From a virus: a stretch of DNA of 47,199 nucleotides. The notes under the pieces are model-generated. The model saw nothing but the letters and a program-made list of their open reading frames with translations. It was not told the DNA's origin and did no database searches. The first letter of the stretch is position 1; every line of letters begins with the position of its first letter. A program made the translations under genes and the position numbers. This document shows, in pieces, positions 38,612-45,831 of the stretch. The stretch covers positions 1 to 47,199 of IMG/VR virus record IMGVR_UViG_3300028610_000650; one strand, given 5' to 3'.

Positions 38612-39931
38612 TTATCTGTTTCGTCTACCTCTTAATCGTCCGCTTGTACTGCCTTCACCACTACTGAAATTCATATCGCCCGGTGTTGTCGGAGGGCCTG
38701 CGTCACCTTGCGGGGTGTATGCTCCTGATTCACTTGGATCGGTTCTTTTCCAGTAACTCGCACCGTTTGCTCCTCCTAATGTAGTGGATAGAATCCATGA
38801 ATCCACGCCGTTCCAGTAGATAAACCAGAAGGACGAACCACCCGCGCCGTCCGGTAGCTGTGAGGTGCTCTTGAAATAATTATGTCCATTATGGCAACAT
38901 AATATCTCCCATGCACCGCCGGGGCCTGTTTCCTGGTTAACCCCTAAATAATCCACCGCACCGCCGCCACCGGTGAAGTATTGCACACCTGAAACCCCTT
39001 GTAGTGGGTCCACCATCGACACACTGTCAAGAGTACAGGTATCGCCGATTGTGCTGTTGCCGATAGAAAAGGTTATGCCTGTCCCGCTTGAGGCCGATTC
39101 GACATAAAAAGTATAAGAGCCGTTAGAATAGACTTTCGAGCCAGGCTGCACCCCGTCAACTTCATTCAAGGTTATGTTGAGAAATGTATCCGCCTGGTTA
39201 AACGAGATTCCCGACACTACAACCGACACTTTATAGAGTTTACCGGTAATGAGGTTGGAAATGGGCTGTCTAACTAACTGGGTACTGTCATTGCTCGTTG
39301 CAAGCCATGAAGCGTCTGTGTTACTGGTCAAGTCCCATTCATTGACAAATAGCCAGGGCGTAGACAAAAACTCACGGAAAAACACATTATCCCAAGTAAA
39401 ATCAATAGCAGCGGCGGGAGTGGCCCTATCAATGGAGATTGTCGTAGTTGCTGCATCGCTGGTTTCATTTACTGAATAATGCCGTGACCCCGCCGTAGGA
39501 TTTACTATATCCTTATCCCCCCCTAAATAACCAATGTCACCCTCGTCCGATCCTACATTAGCCCAGAAGTCAAAATCAACATGATAGCGCGTACTCCCTA
39601 CTATCTCATTGCCGGTGTAAACAATATTAACAGTGTTGCCGCCGCCGCCGCTTCCAAACATATTAACAGCACCGCTTCCGGCACCGCCCTGAAACTCTCC
39701 CGCTCCCACTTGAGAGGCTTCCCCATCCCCAAACTTATTTTCTTGCCAACTGTCCGGTGTTCCTCCTGTCCATGCTGTAAAATCCCCGTTTGTAATCAGA
39801 TTTGGAAAGTCCGTATTCAGCGCAAAACCACCATACTGCACAAGTTCGGTTTGGGCAAAAATGCTTGTTACTGATGTGATAATACAGATAATGACAAATA
39901 ATGCTTTTTTGGTCTCAAACAACCAACTCAT
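38612..39931 (-). CDS. Carbohydrate-binding-module-like fibre protein
   Basis: 439 codons from MSWLFETKKALFVIICIITS at 39931 (AAAAGGG seven bases upstream); a longer frame from 39979 would hide the signal peptide. After cleavage near FAQ, the protein has NLITNGDFTAWTGGTPDSW, the hallmark start of CBM-like jelly rolls, then a second module (NEWDLTSNTDASWLATSN ... GTGITFSIGNSTIGDTC), a WEILCCHNGHNYFKS domain and a Ser/Gly/Arg tail. First gene of the late operon, so abundantly made. Likely binds surface glycans. Confidence 0.78.
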   Translation of the reverse strand: MSWLFETKKALFVIICIITSVTSIFAQTELVQYGGFALNTDFPNLITNGDFTAWTGGTPDSWQENKFGDGEASQVGAGEFQGGAGSGAVNMFGSGGGGNTVNIVYTGNEIVGSTRYHVDFDFWANVGSDEGDIGYLGGDKDIVNPTAGSRHYSVNETSDAATTTISIDRATPAAAIDFTWDNVFFREFLSTPWLFVNEWDLTSNTDASWLATSNDSTQLVRQPISNLITGKLYKVSVVVSGISFNQADTFLNITLNEVDGVQPGSKVYSNGSYTFYVESASSGTGITFSIGNSTIGDTCTLDSVSMVDPLQGVSGVQYFTGGGGAVDYLGVNQETGPGGAWEILCCHNGHNYFKSTSQLPDGAGGSSFWFIYWNGVDSWILSTTLGGANGASYWKRTDPSESGAYTPQGDAGPPTTPGDMNFSSGEGSTSGRLRGRRNR

Positions 39932-39994
39932 ATTGCTACCCTTTTTTGTCTTGTCTGGATTTGTTTGCGCGTTTGTCATGGTTTATTTACAGGT

Positions 39995-40023
39995 AGTATA
40001 CGTTACTGACGGTAGGATTGCAA
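39995..40023 (-). promoter_or_regulatory. Late leftward promoter
   Basis: Minus strand TTGCAA (40023-40018), a 17-base spacer, TATACT (40000-39995). It drives the late structural operon. The -35 hexamer is itself the palindrome TTGCAA, one of several copies in this region. Confidence 0.7.
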
Positions 40024-40095
40024 GATAAATCTTTTTTATTTATTTTTGACGTGTAACTGCTTGCTTTTACTGCACTTACGATTGTCTAACTATTT

Positions 40096-40114
40096 TTGCA
40101 ATTGCATAATGCAA
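40096..40114 (+). promoter_or_regulatory. Operator-like inverted repeat over rightward -35
   Basis: TTGCAA (40096-40101) is followed by the perfect inverted repeat TTGCAT-A-ATGCAA (40102-40114), whose left arm is the -35 hexamer. A protein bound here would block the rightward promoter. Further TTGCAA copies lie at 40018, 40142 and 40185. Confidence 0.6.
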
Positions 40115-40130
40115 GAGGCGCGGGTATAAT
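40102..40130 (+). promoter_or_regulatory. Rightward promoter of plus-strand operon
   Basis: TTGCAT (40102-40107), a 17-base spacer, TATAAT (40125-40130). Expected transcript start near 40137, immediately before the attenuator leader. Confidence 0.85.
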
Positions 40131-40140
40131 TTAAGTATGG

Positions 40141-40213
40141 CTTGCAACCTTCCAAATTTGATTATTAGACTCGTTCGGAACTTCTTGCAAGTCTGTTTCG
40201 GGCGGGTCTTTTT
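40141..40213 (+). promoter_or_regulatory. Interleaved-stem attenuator leader of plus operon
   Basis: P1 CTTGCAA (40141-40147) pairs TTGCAAG (40185-40191). Stem B GACTCGTTCG (40168-40177), inside P1, pairs CGGGCGGGTC (40199-40208) with wobbles and runs into TTTTT. This is the same order as in the minus-strand leaders, ten bases after the -10 box, here on the opposite strand. Confidence 0.65.
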
Positions 40214-40229
40214 CTTTTGAGGTGATATT

Positions 40230-40478
40230 ATGGAACCAATTAGACTAAAGGCTAATTATGGATACTGGCGCACTAACCACTATCCAATCGGCGGCGATTT
40301 CAGACGTGCGAGCGTGCACGGTGAAATTATAACCCGTATTATTCGAGATATCGACCCACCGTACAAAAACTGTGACATCGAGGTAGAGCTCGCCGACAAA
40401 ACAACAGCCGCAATCAACTCACAAAACACAACTGCAACTTGCATTGATTGCCTTAGTAAACTAAGAGCCAACGTTTAA
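40230..40478 (+). CDS. First gene of plus operon, unknown
   Basis: 82 codons (MEPIRLKANYGYWRTNHYP), GAGGTG upstream of the ATG. A beta-rich N-terminal half (EIITRIIRDIDPPYKNCDIEVELADK) and a Cys pair at the C-terminus (TCIDC). Not recognised. As the first gene after the rightward promoter it could encode the operon's regulator, but no DNA-binding motif is visible. Confidence 0.7.
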   Translation: MEPIRLKANYGYWRTNHYPIGGDFRRASVHGEIITRIIRDIDPPYKNCDIEVELADKTTAAINSQNTTATCIDCLSKLRANV

Positions 40479-40484
40479 CCTCCC

Positions 40485-40523
40485 GCCCCGTCACGGTTCG
40501 CCGGTTCGACTCCGGCGCGGGGC
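40485..40523 (+). ncRNA. tRNA acceptor/T-arm-like minihelix
   Basis: GCCCCGT (40485-40491) pairs GCGGGGC (40517-40523) to give a seven-bp acceptor-like stem. GCCGG-TTCGACT-CCGGC (40500-40516) is a perfect five-bp T-arm with a consensus TTCRANY loop placed directly against its 3' strand. An eight-base linker replaces the D and anticodon arms. This is the geometry of a tRNA top-half minihelix. It lies between the first two plus-operon genes. No CCA follows. Confidence 0.65.
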
Positions 40524-40556
40524 TTGTAAACTATAACTTTTTTAAGGGGTAAAGAA

Positions 40557-40775
40557 ATGACAAGAAGCGAGCATTTACAGTGGTGCAAAGATAGGGCAAT
40601 GGAGTATGTCAACAATGGAGATATCCCGAACGGCATTAAATCTATGATGTCTGATATGACGAAACATCAAGAAACATGCGACCACATGGGCCTCAGTTTA
40701 GGCGTGATGTTGCTAATGGGAAGCCAGTTAGAAACAGAGAAAAGCGCAACTGACTGGATTCTCGGCTTTAATTGA
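40557..40775 (+). CDS. Conserved small phage protein (EHLQWCKDRA type)
   Basis: 72 codons, AAGGGG upstream. MTRSEHLQWCKDRAMEYV, MMSDMTKHQET, then SLGVMLLMGSQL and ATDWILGFN are the blocks of a very common small phage protein that I recognise as a family of unknown function. All-helical prediction. Confidence 0.88.
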   Translation: MTRSEHLQWCKDRAMEYVNNGDIPNGIKSMMSDMTKHQETCDHMGLSLGVMLLMGSQLETEKSATDWILGFN

Positions 40776-40839
40776 AGCCTTCACTCCCTCTCCTGTGTTT
40801 GCGGGGGCGGGCGTAAATGTTTTATTAAGGAGTCTTGTT

Positions 40840-41040
40840 ATGTTGGATGTTTATTTGATGACTATTTGCGGCGACAAGGCAGCAACTATGGGAATGCGAT
40901 GCTCGGCGATATATAATTGGGCAAGGCACCATTCCGTTGCCTGGAATGTAATCGTAACAGCTCAACAAGACGTTTTACTTATTGCTGTCTTAAATGACAT
41001 TACCTTAGACGCCGCCAAAACACTGCTTGAAAACGCTTGA
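40840..41040 (+). CDS. Small helical protein, unknown
   Basis: 66 codons from MLDVYLMTICG (AAGGAG before). Hydrophobic/helical with MGMRCSAIYNWARHHSVAWN. Its leader GCGTAAATGTTTTATTAAGGAGTCTTGTT is near-identical (quoted here only as positions 40813-40839) to that of the next gene. No family known. Confidence 0.65.
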   Translation: MLDVYLMTICGDKAATMGMRCSAIYNWARHHSVAWNVIVTAQQDVLLIAVLNDITLDAAKTLLENA

Positions 41041-41078
41041 TTTGCGTAAATGTTTTATCATTTGAAAGGGGTCTTGTT

Positions 41079-41267
41079 ATGACCGTTAGGAATGACTGGG
41101 TTGGACATTTACGGCGATACCCCTTAAAAGAATTACGCCGCCGACAAAATCTCACTGCTCAACAAATTGTTATCGCGTACAGGGCCAATAATATAAGGAC
41201 CTTAACTGATTTACAAAACATGGCGGATAGCTTGACAGAAGCTGTCTATTTGAACGAATTTACTTAG
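41079..41267 (+). CDS. Small basic protein, unknown
   Basis: 62 codons from MTVRNDWVGHLRRYP, with AAAGGGG upstream. Contains LKELRRRQNLTAQQIVIAYR, a helix-turn-helix-like stretch, so DNA binding is possible. Preceded by the same untranslated motif as the gene before it. Function unknown; it is the best candidate in this operon for a transcriptional regulator. Confidence 0.65.
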   Translation: MTVRNDWVGHLRRYPLKELRRRQNLTAQQIVIAYRANNIRTLTDLQNMADSLTEAVYLNEFT

Positions 41268-41291
41268 TCTTTATTTGAAAGGGGTTAGATA

Positions 41292-41612
41292 ATGAATTAT
41301 GCAAAAGTGTTAATGGGTGAACATGCCCTATCGCTTCCATTTAATTTCGTGCGACAAAAAGCGGATGAACAGCGTGGGTTAATATTGGGGCAAGAAACAG
41401 GCCGAGCATTGGCTTTTGGTTCCGATATGACCCATGTATTCGTAATGGGCGATATGGTATTCAGGCCCCATCTTGCTATTGAAAGCAACCACTGCAAGGG
41501 CATGGGGGCGGCAGCAATTATAACATCGTCGTCGTTTTGTGACGTTGATGAATGGATTCGTAATGGTAACATATTACTTAATCATTATGTATCTCCCTCA
41601 GAGCAGCTTTAG
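41292..41612 (+). CDS. 106-residue protein, unknown
   Basis: MNYAKVLMGEHALSLPFNF, then RQKADEQRGLILGQETGRAL, HVFVMGDMVFRPHLAIESNHC and a C-terminal segment with CDVDEWIRNG. Alpha/beta pattern with no catalytic signature. AAAGGGG precedes the start. Middle of the plus operon. Confidence 0.7.
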   Translation: MNYAKVLMGEHALSLPFNFVRQKADEQRGLILGQETGRALAFGSDMTHVFVMGDMVFRPHLAIESNHCKGMGAAAIITSSSFCDVDEWIRNGNILLNHYVSPSEQL

Positions 41613-41637
41613 TCGCCCTGAACTTGTAAAATAACAC

Positions 41638-41661
41638 CCCGCATTATACGTTTAGTGCGGG
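41638..41661 (+). promoter_or_regulatory. Intercistronic hairpin in plus operon
   Basis: CCCGCA (41638-41643) pairs TGCGGG (41656-41661). It is followed by CTAACGTCAAGGG and a T-run, but the run is 13 bases away, so it is a weak terminator at best. Confidence 0.45.
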
Positions 41662-41698
41662 CTAACGTCAAGGGTTTTTATTGTTTAAGGGGTTAATT

Positions 41699-41989
41699 AT
41701 GCAGTTTGAAATAAAACCGTCGGATTACAATACAAAACGCAGCTTCATGGACACGATTTGGCAGAACTCAGAACGCGAAACAATCGCCCGCAATATTGTT
41801 ATCATTCAAGGTGACGACTTCGCGCCCTTCACTTTCGATGAATATGTCAAGCTCTGTGGCCATGCCAGTGCTCCCGGTGATGAATGGGTAGTTGAAGCTC
41901 TTGCCGATGAGGGTTATCTCGACAGAAGCGGAGAGACATTTATGGTCAACCTCAATTTTCTTGGCGCAATCGAAAAATATCGCAACTAA
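41699..41989 (+). CDS. 96-residue protein, unknown
   Basis: MQFEIKPSDYNTKRSFMDT with AAGGGG upstream. Contains RNIVIIQGDDFAPFTFDEYVKLCG and WVVEALADEGYLDRSGETFMV, the latter like a winged-helix beta wing, so this may be a small wHTH-type protein. No family name assigned. Confidence 0.7.
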   Translation: MQFEIKPSDYNTKRSFMDTIWQNSERETIARNIVIIQGDDFAPFTFDEYVKLCGHASAPGDEWVVEALADEGYLDRSGETFMVNLNFLGAIEKYRN

Positions 41990-41995
41990 CCCCTG

Positions 41996-42031
41996 CACAT
42001 CCTGCGCCGCCCGGTTAGGGCGTGGGGTGTG
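41996..42031 (+). promoter_or_regulatory. Two-part hairpin before gene 42052-42225
   Basis: CACATCC pairs GGGTGTG-like bases at 42025-42031, with an inner CGCCC-GGTTA-GGGCG (42008-42022) against its 3' side. An outer stem plus adjacent inner hairpin, as in the minihelix at 40485. Confidence 0.45.
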
Positions 42032-42051
42032 TATTTTAAGGAGGTAGAATT

Positions 42052-42225
42052 ATGTCCCCTGATAAAAAGAAACTTGTTTGCGGGCACAAAATAACACAGT
42101 ATTATTGGAGCGGCAAAGATGTTGTATATCTTGACAACCGTGCCGTGCCTGACAAATATGATACGATCACGCCCGACACAATCGAGGATGTTATCGCAAG
42201 AATGGTTGTAGGTAGAACTGAATAA
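42052..42225 (+). CDS. 57-residue protein, unknown
   Basis: ATG at 42052 with AAGGAGG, an ideal ribosome site. MSPDKKKLVCGHKITQYYW, GKDVVYLDNRAV, then TPDTIEDVIARMV. A short alpha/beta domain, not recognised. Confidence 0.75.
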   Translation: MSPDKKKLVCGHKITQYYWSGKDVVYLDNRAVPDKYDTITPDTIEDVIARMVVGRTE

Positions 42226-42249
42226 GTTTCTATTAACTTTCAAAAGACC

Positions 42250-42275
42250 GCCCCGATTCTAACCGAATGAGGGGC
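42250..42275 (+). promoter_or_regulatory. Hairpin before holin-like gene
   Basis: GCCCC (42250-42254) pairs GGGGC (42271-42275), with an inner ATTC/GAAT. It sits just before AAGGAG and the gene at 42296 and has no U-tract, so it is more likely a stability or spacing element than a terminator. Confidence 0.4.
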
Positions 42276-42295
42276 AAGAGTCAAGGAGAATTGTT

Positions 42296-42454
42296 ATGAG
42301 TAAAATAGCTAACCTTAGTGTTGTTACTGGTCTTATCTTGATGATCGCCGGGTTTATATTTAGTTTTATCGACCACGAAAGCTGCGTTGAGATTCTATTA
42401 ATGGGTATTTTCAACCTACTATTCGGTATTGCCTACCAAACATCTAAGGAGTAA
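42296..42454 (+). CDS. Two-helix membrane protein (holin-like)
   Basis: 52 codons (MSKIANLSVVTG) with AAGGAG upstream. Two hydrophobic helices (LSVVTGLILMIAGFIFSF and VEILLMGIFNLLFGIAY) separated by a charged DHESC turn. Too small for most transporters; fits a small holin/antiholin or a membrane regulator. Ends five bases before the next start. Confidence 0.7.
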   Translation: MSKIANLSVVTGLILMIAGFIFSFIDHESCVEILLMGIFNLLFGIAYQTSKE

Positions 42455-42458
42455 AACC

Positions 42459-42653
42459 ATGACTGTCTCACGGAAATGGCTGCTTGCCCTGTTCCGGGCT
42501 GAATCTATGGCTAATTATGATTTTGAATCATGCATGGAATATATCCGCAACAGCTATCTGGTCCACGCAGCAGGAGCCTATGCCTTCTATCAAGAGGGTA
42601 TGAAGGCGGTTCGGTATGCTGTGAAGAAGATTGATCGGGGCCTATCTAATTAG
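42459..42653 (+). CDS. Last gene of plus operon, unknown
   Basis: 64 codons from MTVSRKWLLALFRAESM, AAGGAG seven bases before. Helical, with an amphipathic VHAAGAYAFYQEGMKAV region. Its 3' end overlaps by 12 bases the 3' end of the convergent minus-strand gene at 42642. No terminator is visible between the two arms. Confidence 0.7.
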   Translation: MTVSRKWLLALFRAESMANYDFESCMEYIRNSYLVHAAGAYAFYQEGMKAVRYAVKKIDRGLSN

Positions 42654-43103
42654 CTCCAACAACGATTTCAGTCCTGTATCATCCGGGTATTTTTCGATTA
42701 ATTCCACCGTCCGATTCATCGTTGTGTTAGGATCAGGTAGTTCATAGTCGTCATAAGGACGACTTACCCACATGCCGTCAACCAGTATCCAGCGCCTCTT
42801 ATCAAGCGAATTGGGATCGAATATTCTTCTGGTATAGGTTGGGTACAGATCGGTCAGCGAATAAAAAACTGTTTCACTTGTTGTAATATGATCTATTTCA
42901 TACCGATCTGTTTGGGGGTTCCAATACTTCACGGTTCTCTCTTCGAGTTTGGATTTGTATGGGTACGGCACTCCCAGCATATATCCCAGCACAAATTCAC
43001 CCCATTCCTGTAAACTGGGGTTTGCCTGGTAGTTCTGAATTGCCTGCTCTAATGATGTGTTTTGGCAGGCGAATATTATCAGGAGGATTAGGGCTTGTTT
43101 CAT
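42642..43103 (-). CDS. Putative lipoprotein, unknown
   Basis: 153 codons from MKQALILLIIFACQN at 43103, with GGAGG five bases before and the start overlapping the upstream stop (ATGA). The N-terminus is a short lipoprotein-type signal with Cys at about 13. The mature part is an acidic helical/beta mix with no family (ERTVKYWNPQTDRYEIDH, RRWILVDGMWVSRPYDDYELP). It is the terminal gene of the leftward early arm and may alter the host envelope. Confidence 0.72.
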   Translation of the reverse strand: MKQALILLIIFACQNTSLEQAIQNYQANPSLQEWGEFVLGYMLGVPYPYKSKLEERTVKYWNPQTDRYEIDHITTSETVFYSLTDLYPTYTRRIFDPNSLDKRRWILVDGMWVSRPYDDYELPDPNTTMNRTVELIEKYPDDTGLKSLLELIR

Positions 43104-43240
43104 TTTGGCCTCCAGAACATGAATCGAACGTACCATCTGGGAGAATACATTGTCTTGTCATGCATCTCACAAATCTTGCCGAAAGAACATTCCCGCCACG
43201 CATAACTATTACGACTTTTACAATCCCTGCATCGTTTCAT
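43100..43240 (-). CDS. 46-residue Cys-rich protein
   Basis: Starts at 43240 (MKRCRDCKSRNSYAWREC), giving CxxC, C and C (ICEMHD) for one zinc site, with a C-terminal basic-aromatic tail. The pattern 'RDCKxRNxxxWxxC...C.MH' resembles short phage zinc proteins. Overlaps neighbours on both sides. Confidence 0.7.
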   Translation of the reverse strand: MKRCRDCKSRNSYAWRECSFGKICEMHDKTMYSPRWYVRFMFWRPK

Positions 43241-43512
43241 TTATTATTCTCCTGTAACCATCGCTTTTGACATTCTGCACATAGCGACGGGCTCATTTCG
43301 TCCTTATCATTATAGACATACTCGCGGTGTTCGTCACAAAAGAACTTGCCGCAGCCGTGCGGCTCTCCGTATGGGTTGCTACCGCAGACAAAATACAAGC
43401 CACGGTCGATCTCAACAGTGCAACCCGCCTCATCACATTCTGCAATGATGCCGTAGCCTATATCCTGGTCTCCTTCTAACCTGTTTGTATCTGTACCTAA
43501 TGACCAACCCAT
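43237..43512 (-). CDS. Zinc-ribbon protein
   Basis: 91 codons (MGWSLGTDTNRLEGDQDIGYG). Contains AECDEAGC, FVCGSN, GCGKFFCDEH and SLCAEC, enough for two zinc sites in a treble-clef or RING-like arrangement, a style common in phage early genes. GCGKFFC..H is a B-box-like motif. Function unknown. Confidence 0.78.
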   Translation of the reverse strand: MGWSLGTDTNRLEGDQDIGYGIIAECDEAGCTVEIDRGLYFVCGSNPYGEPHGCGKFFCDEHREYVYNDKDEMSPSLCAECQKRWLQENNK

Positions 43513-43955
43513 TATTCTTTCTCCTTTGCCCTTGCAGCAGCTATCAGTTCTTTTATTCGCACGGCTACAACTAAGAAGTCGCGGGGCGACGCTCGAAACG
43601 CGAAGTAAGTATCACAATCGCAGCTACCCGTTATGGTGCTCGCCACTTCTTCAAAGATATCATACCACGCAAACCCTGACTCATTTATCACCCAATCCCT
43701 CCACTCCATAGCCACATTCCAGTCATCCGAGTCTATGGGGTTGGGGATGGGGCAGGGATGTACTTCACACCATTCCCAATCTTTTTCACACTTTTCACAG
43801 ACATCGAGGGATTGTAATCCTGTGAATTGCTCATGCCGCCGAATGCCTGTTTCTGGTATTAACTTTCCGTGTTTCCACGGCCCCAAAACCTTTGCAAGCT
43901 CAAGATCAAGCTCGGCTTTGGATAAGGCTAACCTTTTTTTTGTTGTCTTGGCCAT
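43512..43955 (-). CDS. Early phage protein, unknown
   Basis: 147 codons from MAKTTKKRLALSK at 43955 (GGAG eight bases before). Basic helix, then an acidic body with QSLDVCEKCEKDWEWCEVHPC, a four-Cys/His cluster, and WRDWVINESGFAWYDIFEEVAS. The combination is familiar from phage proteins of unknown function. Confidence 0.75.
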   Translation of the reverse strand: MAKTTKKRLALSKAELDLELAKVLGPWKHGKLIPETGIRRHEQFTGLQSLDVCEKCEKDWEWCEVHPCPIPNPIDSDDWNVAMEWRDWVINESGFAWYDIFEEVASTITGSCDCDTYFAFRASPRDFLVVAVRIKELIAAARAKEKE

Positions 43956-43982
43956 TAGTACTACTCCTGAAACGGACATTCG

Positions 43983-44294
43983 TCAGTATCCACAACCCGT
44001 ACACTTTTCGTCTTGTAGTTGTTCCTCTAACTCCTTAATTCGTTTGTGCAAATCCCCCACCTTATAAGAATCAAGATCATGCCGATAGGATTCGATAGTA
44101 TTGCGGAGGTGCTCGTTTTCGCCCAACAACTTCGCTATCGGTTCGTGGCGGCGGTTCAATGCAGCTATTAGCTTGTCCTTGTCCGGTTGCCACATAGCCA
44201 GGCCACACTTACACACTGCCTCGCAGCCACTATCACTATCATAGTTGACGGTAAACTGGTTCCCACAGCAAGGGCATTCTTTTAATTCACTCAT
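43983..44294 (-). CDS. Lar-like restriction alleviation zinc protein
   Basis: 103 residues. The N-terminal half (LKECPCCGNQFTVNYDSD, CEAVCKCGLAMWQPDKDKLIAALNRR) has the CxxCG...CxCG...ALNRR plan of Lar-family proteins, which in lambdoid phages modulate type I restriction. The C-terminal half is a coiled coil ending CTGCGY. Shares its first base with the stop of the YopX gene. The family match is by pattern; activity is not established. Confidence 0.7.
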   Translation of the reverse strand: MSELKECPCCGNQFTVNYDSDSGCEAVCKCGLAMWQPDKDKLIAALNRRHEPIAKLLGENEHLRNTIESYRHDLDSYKVGDLHKRIKELEEQLQDEKCTGCGY

Positions 44295-44725
44295 CAGTTT
44301 CCTTTCAGCAGTTCGGGGTGGGTATGGATTGAACCTATGACTTCATTATATACAAACACTGATTCTGAGTAACAGGCAGGCTCTAATGATATTTCCCCGG
44401 CTATCCATGACTTATAATCTTCTATGTCCGTGTTGTCGAATTTGCAATCGTCTGCGTCCCACACTACCACACTCCTATTGCCCTGCTTGTCCTCAAAAAC
44501 ATCCCCTTCAAATATCTTCTGCCCTTCCGGGAATTCCTTGGTTCTCTTGGAGTCGCGGAGGCCGGTGGATTGCATAAGAATCGCATTAGGGGCAGGTTGA
44601 TAATTACCGTCCTCGTCCGCAAACTCAATTTCCTGCCCGCCGCCGCCTAAGCAACAGATATAGGGCTGTTCTTGCATAATATTCATGTCCGGGTCCCATG
44701 CCCTGAATTCTATTTCTCGGCTCAT
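44294..44725 (-). CDS. YopX-family phage protein
   Basis: 143 residues with the YopX hallmarks: MSREIEFRAWDPDMNIM at the start, LMQSTGLRDS in the middle (the 'MQyTGLkDknGkeIyEGDI' motif; here KRTKEFPEGQKIFEGDVFED) and a C-terminal VIGSIHTHPELL. Common in phage and prophage accessory regions; biochemical function unknown. Confidence 0.92.
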   Translation of the reverse strand: MSREIEFRAWDPDMNIMQEQPYICCLGGGGQEIEFADEDGNYQPAPNAILMQSTGLRDSKRTKEFPEGQKIFEGDVFEDKQGNRSVVVWDADDCKFDNTDIEDYKSWIAGEISLEPACYSESVFVYNEVIGSIHTHPELLKGN

Positions 44726-44755
44726 GTCTTTGCTCCTGCCTGTATGAACTATACC

Positions 44756-44974
44756 TCAAAAGGTTAATTTTATTCGTACCCGGATTCTTTCCCCTCCTAC
44801 TTTGTGAAAACTTGCGACAAGAGGGCATGTAACATGTTTGAAAAAGCGGTAGTCTTCGCTATATCTGCCGTTGGCGGCTTCTTTGGGACACCACGGAAAA
44901 CTAAAGCTTCCAAGCCAAGTATTCGTCCACCGCGTAAAACCATCGAACTGTATTCGTTTAGGACGCTTTTTCAT
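44756..44974 (-). CDS. Small basic protein, unknown
   Basis: 72 codons (MKKRPKRIQFDGFTRWTN) starting inside the preceding gene. Basic and aromatic, with FPWCPKEAANGRYSEDYRFF. The start is weakly supported by AAAGAAAATG, so expression relies on coupling. No family recognised. Confidence 0.55.
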   Translation of the reverse strand: MKKRPKRIQFDGFTRWTNTWLGSFSFPWCPKEAANGRYSEDYRFFKHVTCPLVASFHKVGGERIRVRIKLTF

Positions 44975-45236
44975 TTTCTTTCATTAACTGCCTGATATGA
45001 TAAAGCCTCTTAGATACTGCATTGCCAGGGACATCTTTAATGACCTTGAGAATACCTGTCGGCGTCGTTCCAAAATCTGAGAACTCAGCTACCTTCAAAA
45101 AAGCCTCGTCGTCAAGGTCTCCATCTTTGAGAATATCCCTGATAATATCGCACTGGAACTGCTGCATCACACACTTAATTTCATAGTGATACCTTTTTGG
45201 CACCATATTAGGTATGGCTGGCAACTTTCGCTTCAT
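44958..45236 (-). CDS. Helical protein, unknown
   Basis: 92 codons (MKRKLPAIPNMVPKRYHYE). Predicted all helical, with LDDEAFLKVAEFSDFG and NAVSKRLYHIRQLMKEN. AAAGGA precedes the start. No recognised domain. Confidence 0.7.
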   Translation of the reverse strand: MKRKLPAIPNMVPKRYHYEIKCVMQQFQCDIIRDILKDGDLDDEAFLKVAEFSDFGTTPTGILKVIKDVPGNAVSKRLYHIRQLMKENEKAS

Positions 45237-45263
45237 TATTCTGTCCTTTCAATAACTGACGAA

Positions 45264-45575
45264 TTATCCACAACCCGTATTGAATACATTTCTTTTTTTT
45301 AGCTTACGGATCACCTTTTGAGGTTTGCCTTTCTGGAATTTGGTCCTGCTTGGCGTTATCACTGTTAGCGCTCGGTTCTTTTTCTTGTCGTACACGACAC
45401 GAACTTTTACACCATCAACAACACAATCCCATACTGACACCCTATTACTCTTTTTCTTTACAAACTGCCCGTTCCCAGATCGAATATCCTTTCCTATTTG
45501 GCGAATCTGCATATTGTCCAAGGCAAGACCGAATCTTTCAACGGCCCTTGCCTTTATGTGTGGTTCATTTACCAT
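45264..45575 (-). CDS. RelE/toxin-fold-like small protein
   Basis: 103 codons from MVNEPHIKARAVERFG at 45575. The pattern IKARAVERFGLALDNMQI, VKVRVVYDKKKNRALTVITP is shared by small phage/bacterial proteins in which a helix is followed by a curved four-strand sheet, reminiscent of RelE-like or DUF4258 folds. No antitoxin is evident beside it. Basic C-terminus. It marks the 3' border of a 500-base noncoding region. Confidence 0.6.
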   Translation of the reverse strand: MVNEPHIKARAVERFGLALDNMQIRQIGKDIRSGNGQFVKKKSNRVSVWDCVVDGVKVRVVYDKKKNRALTVITPSRTKFQKGKPQKVIRKLKKRNVFNTGCG

Positions 45576-45773
45576 TATTCGCCTCAACTAACTGGTTTCT
45601 CTTGGTTTTTCCTTAGCTTTTTTGGATACTTTCAGCTTGCGTAGATTCTGGTTTCGTTCTGTTCTGTCGTTGCCATGTTATTCCTTTCCTGTTTACCCCA
45701 TTCACCTTCGGTTGCCAGTTGGTGCGCAATCCCCCCGACGAATCGGGGAAGATTGTCAAGCTATTCACCTTTC

Positions 45774-45831
45774 GGCGCTCAGCGGCGACTTATCCCAGTG
45801 TGTTTCTTTCACTGTTTAAGCGCCTTTTTTT
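45774..45831 (+). terminator. Plus-strand terminator in noncoding region
   Basis: GGCGCT (45774-45779) pairs AGCGCC (45819-45824), with an inner CAGTG/CACTG (45796-45800 with 45810-45814), then TTTTTTT. It implies a rightward transcript through 45.6-45.8 kb, although no plus-strand gene or clear promoter is seen there. Confidence 0.7.
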
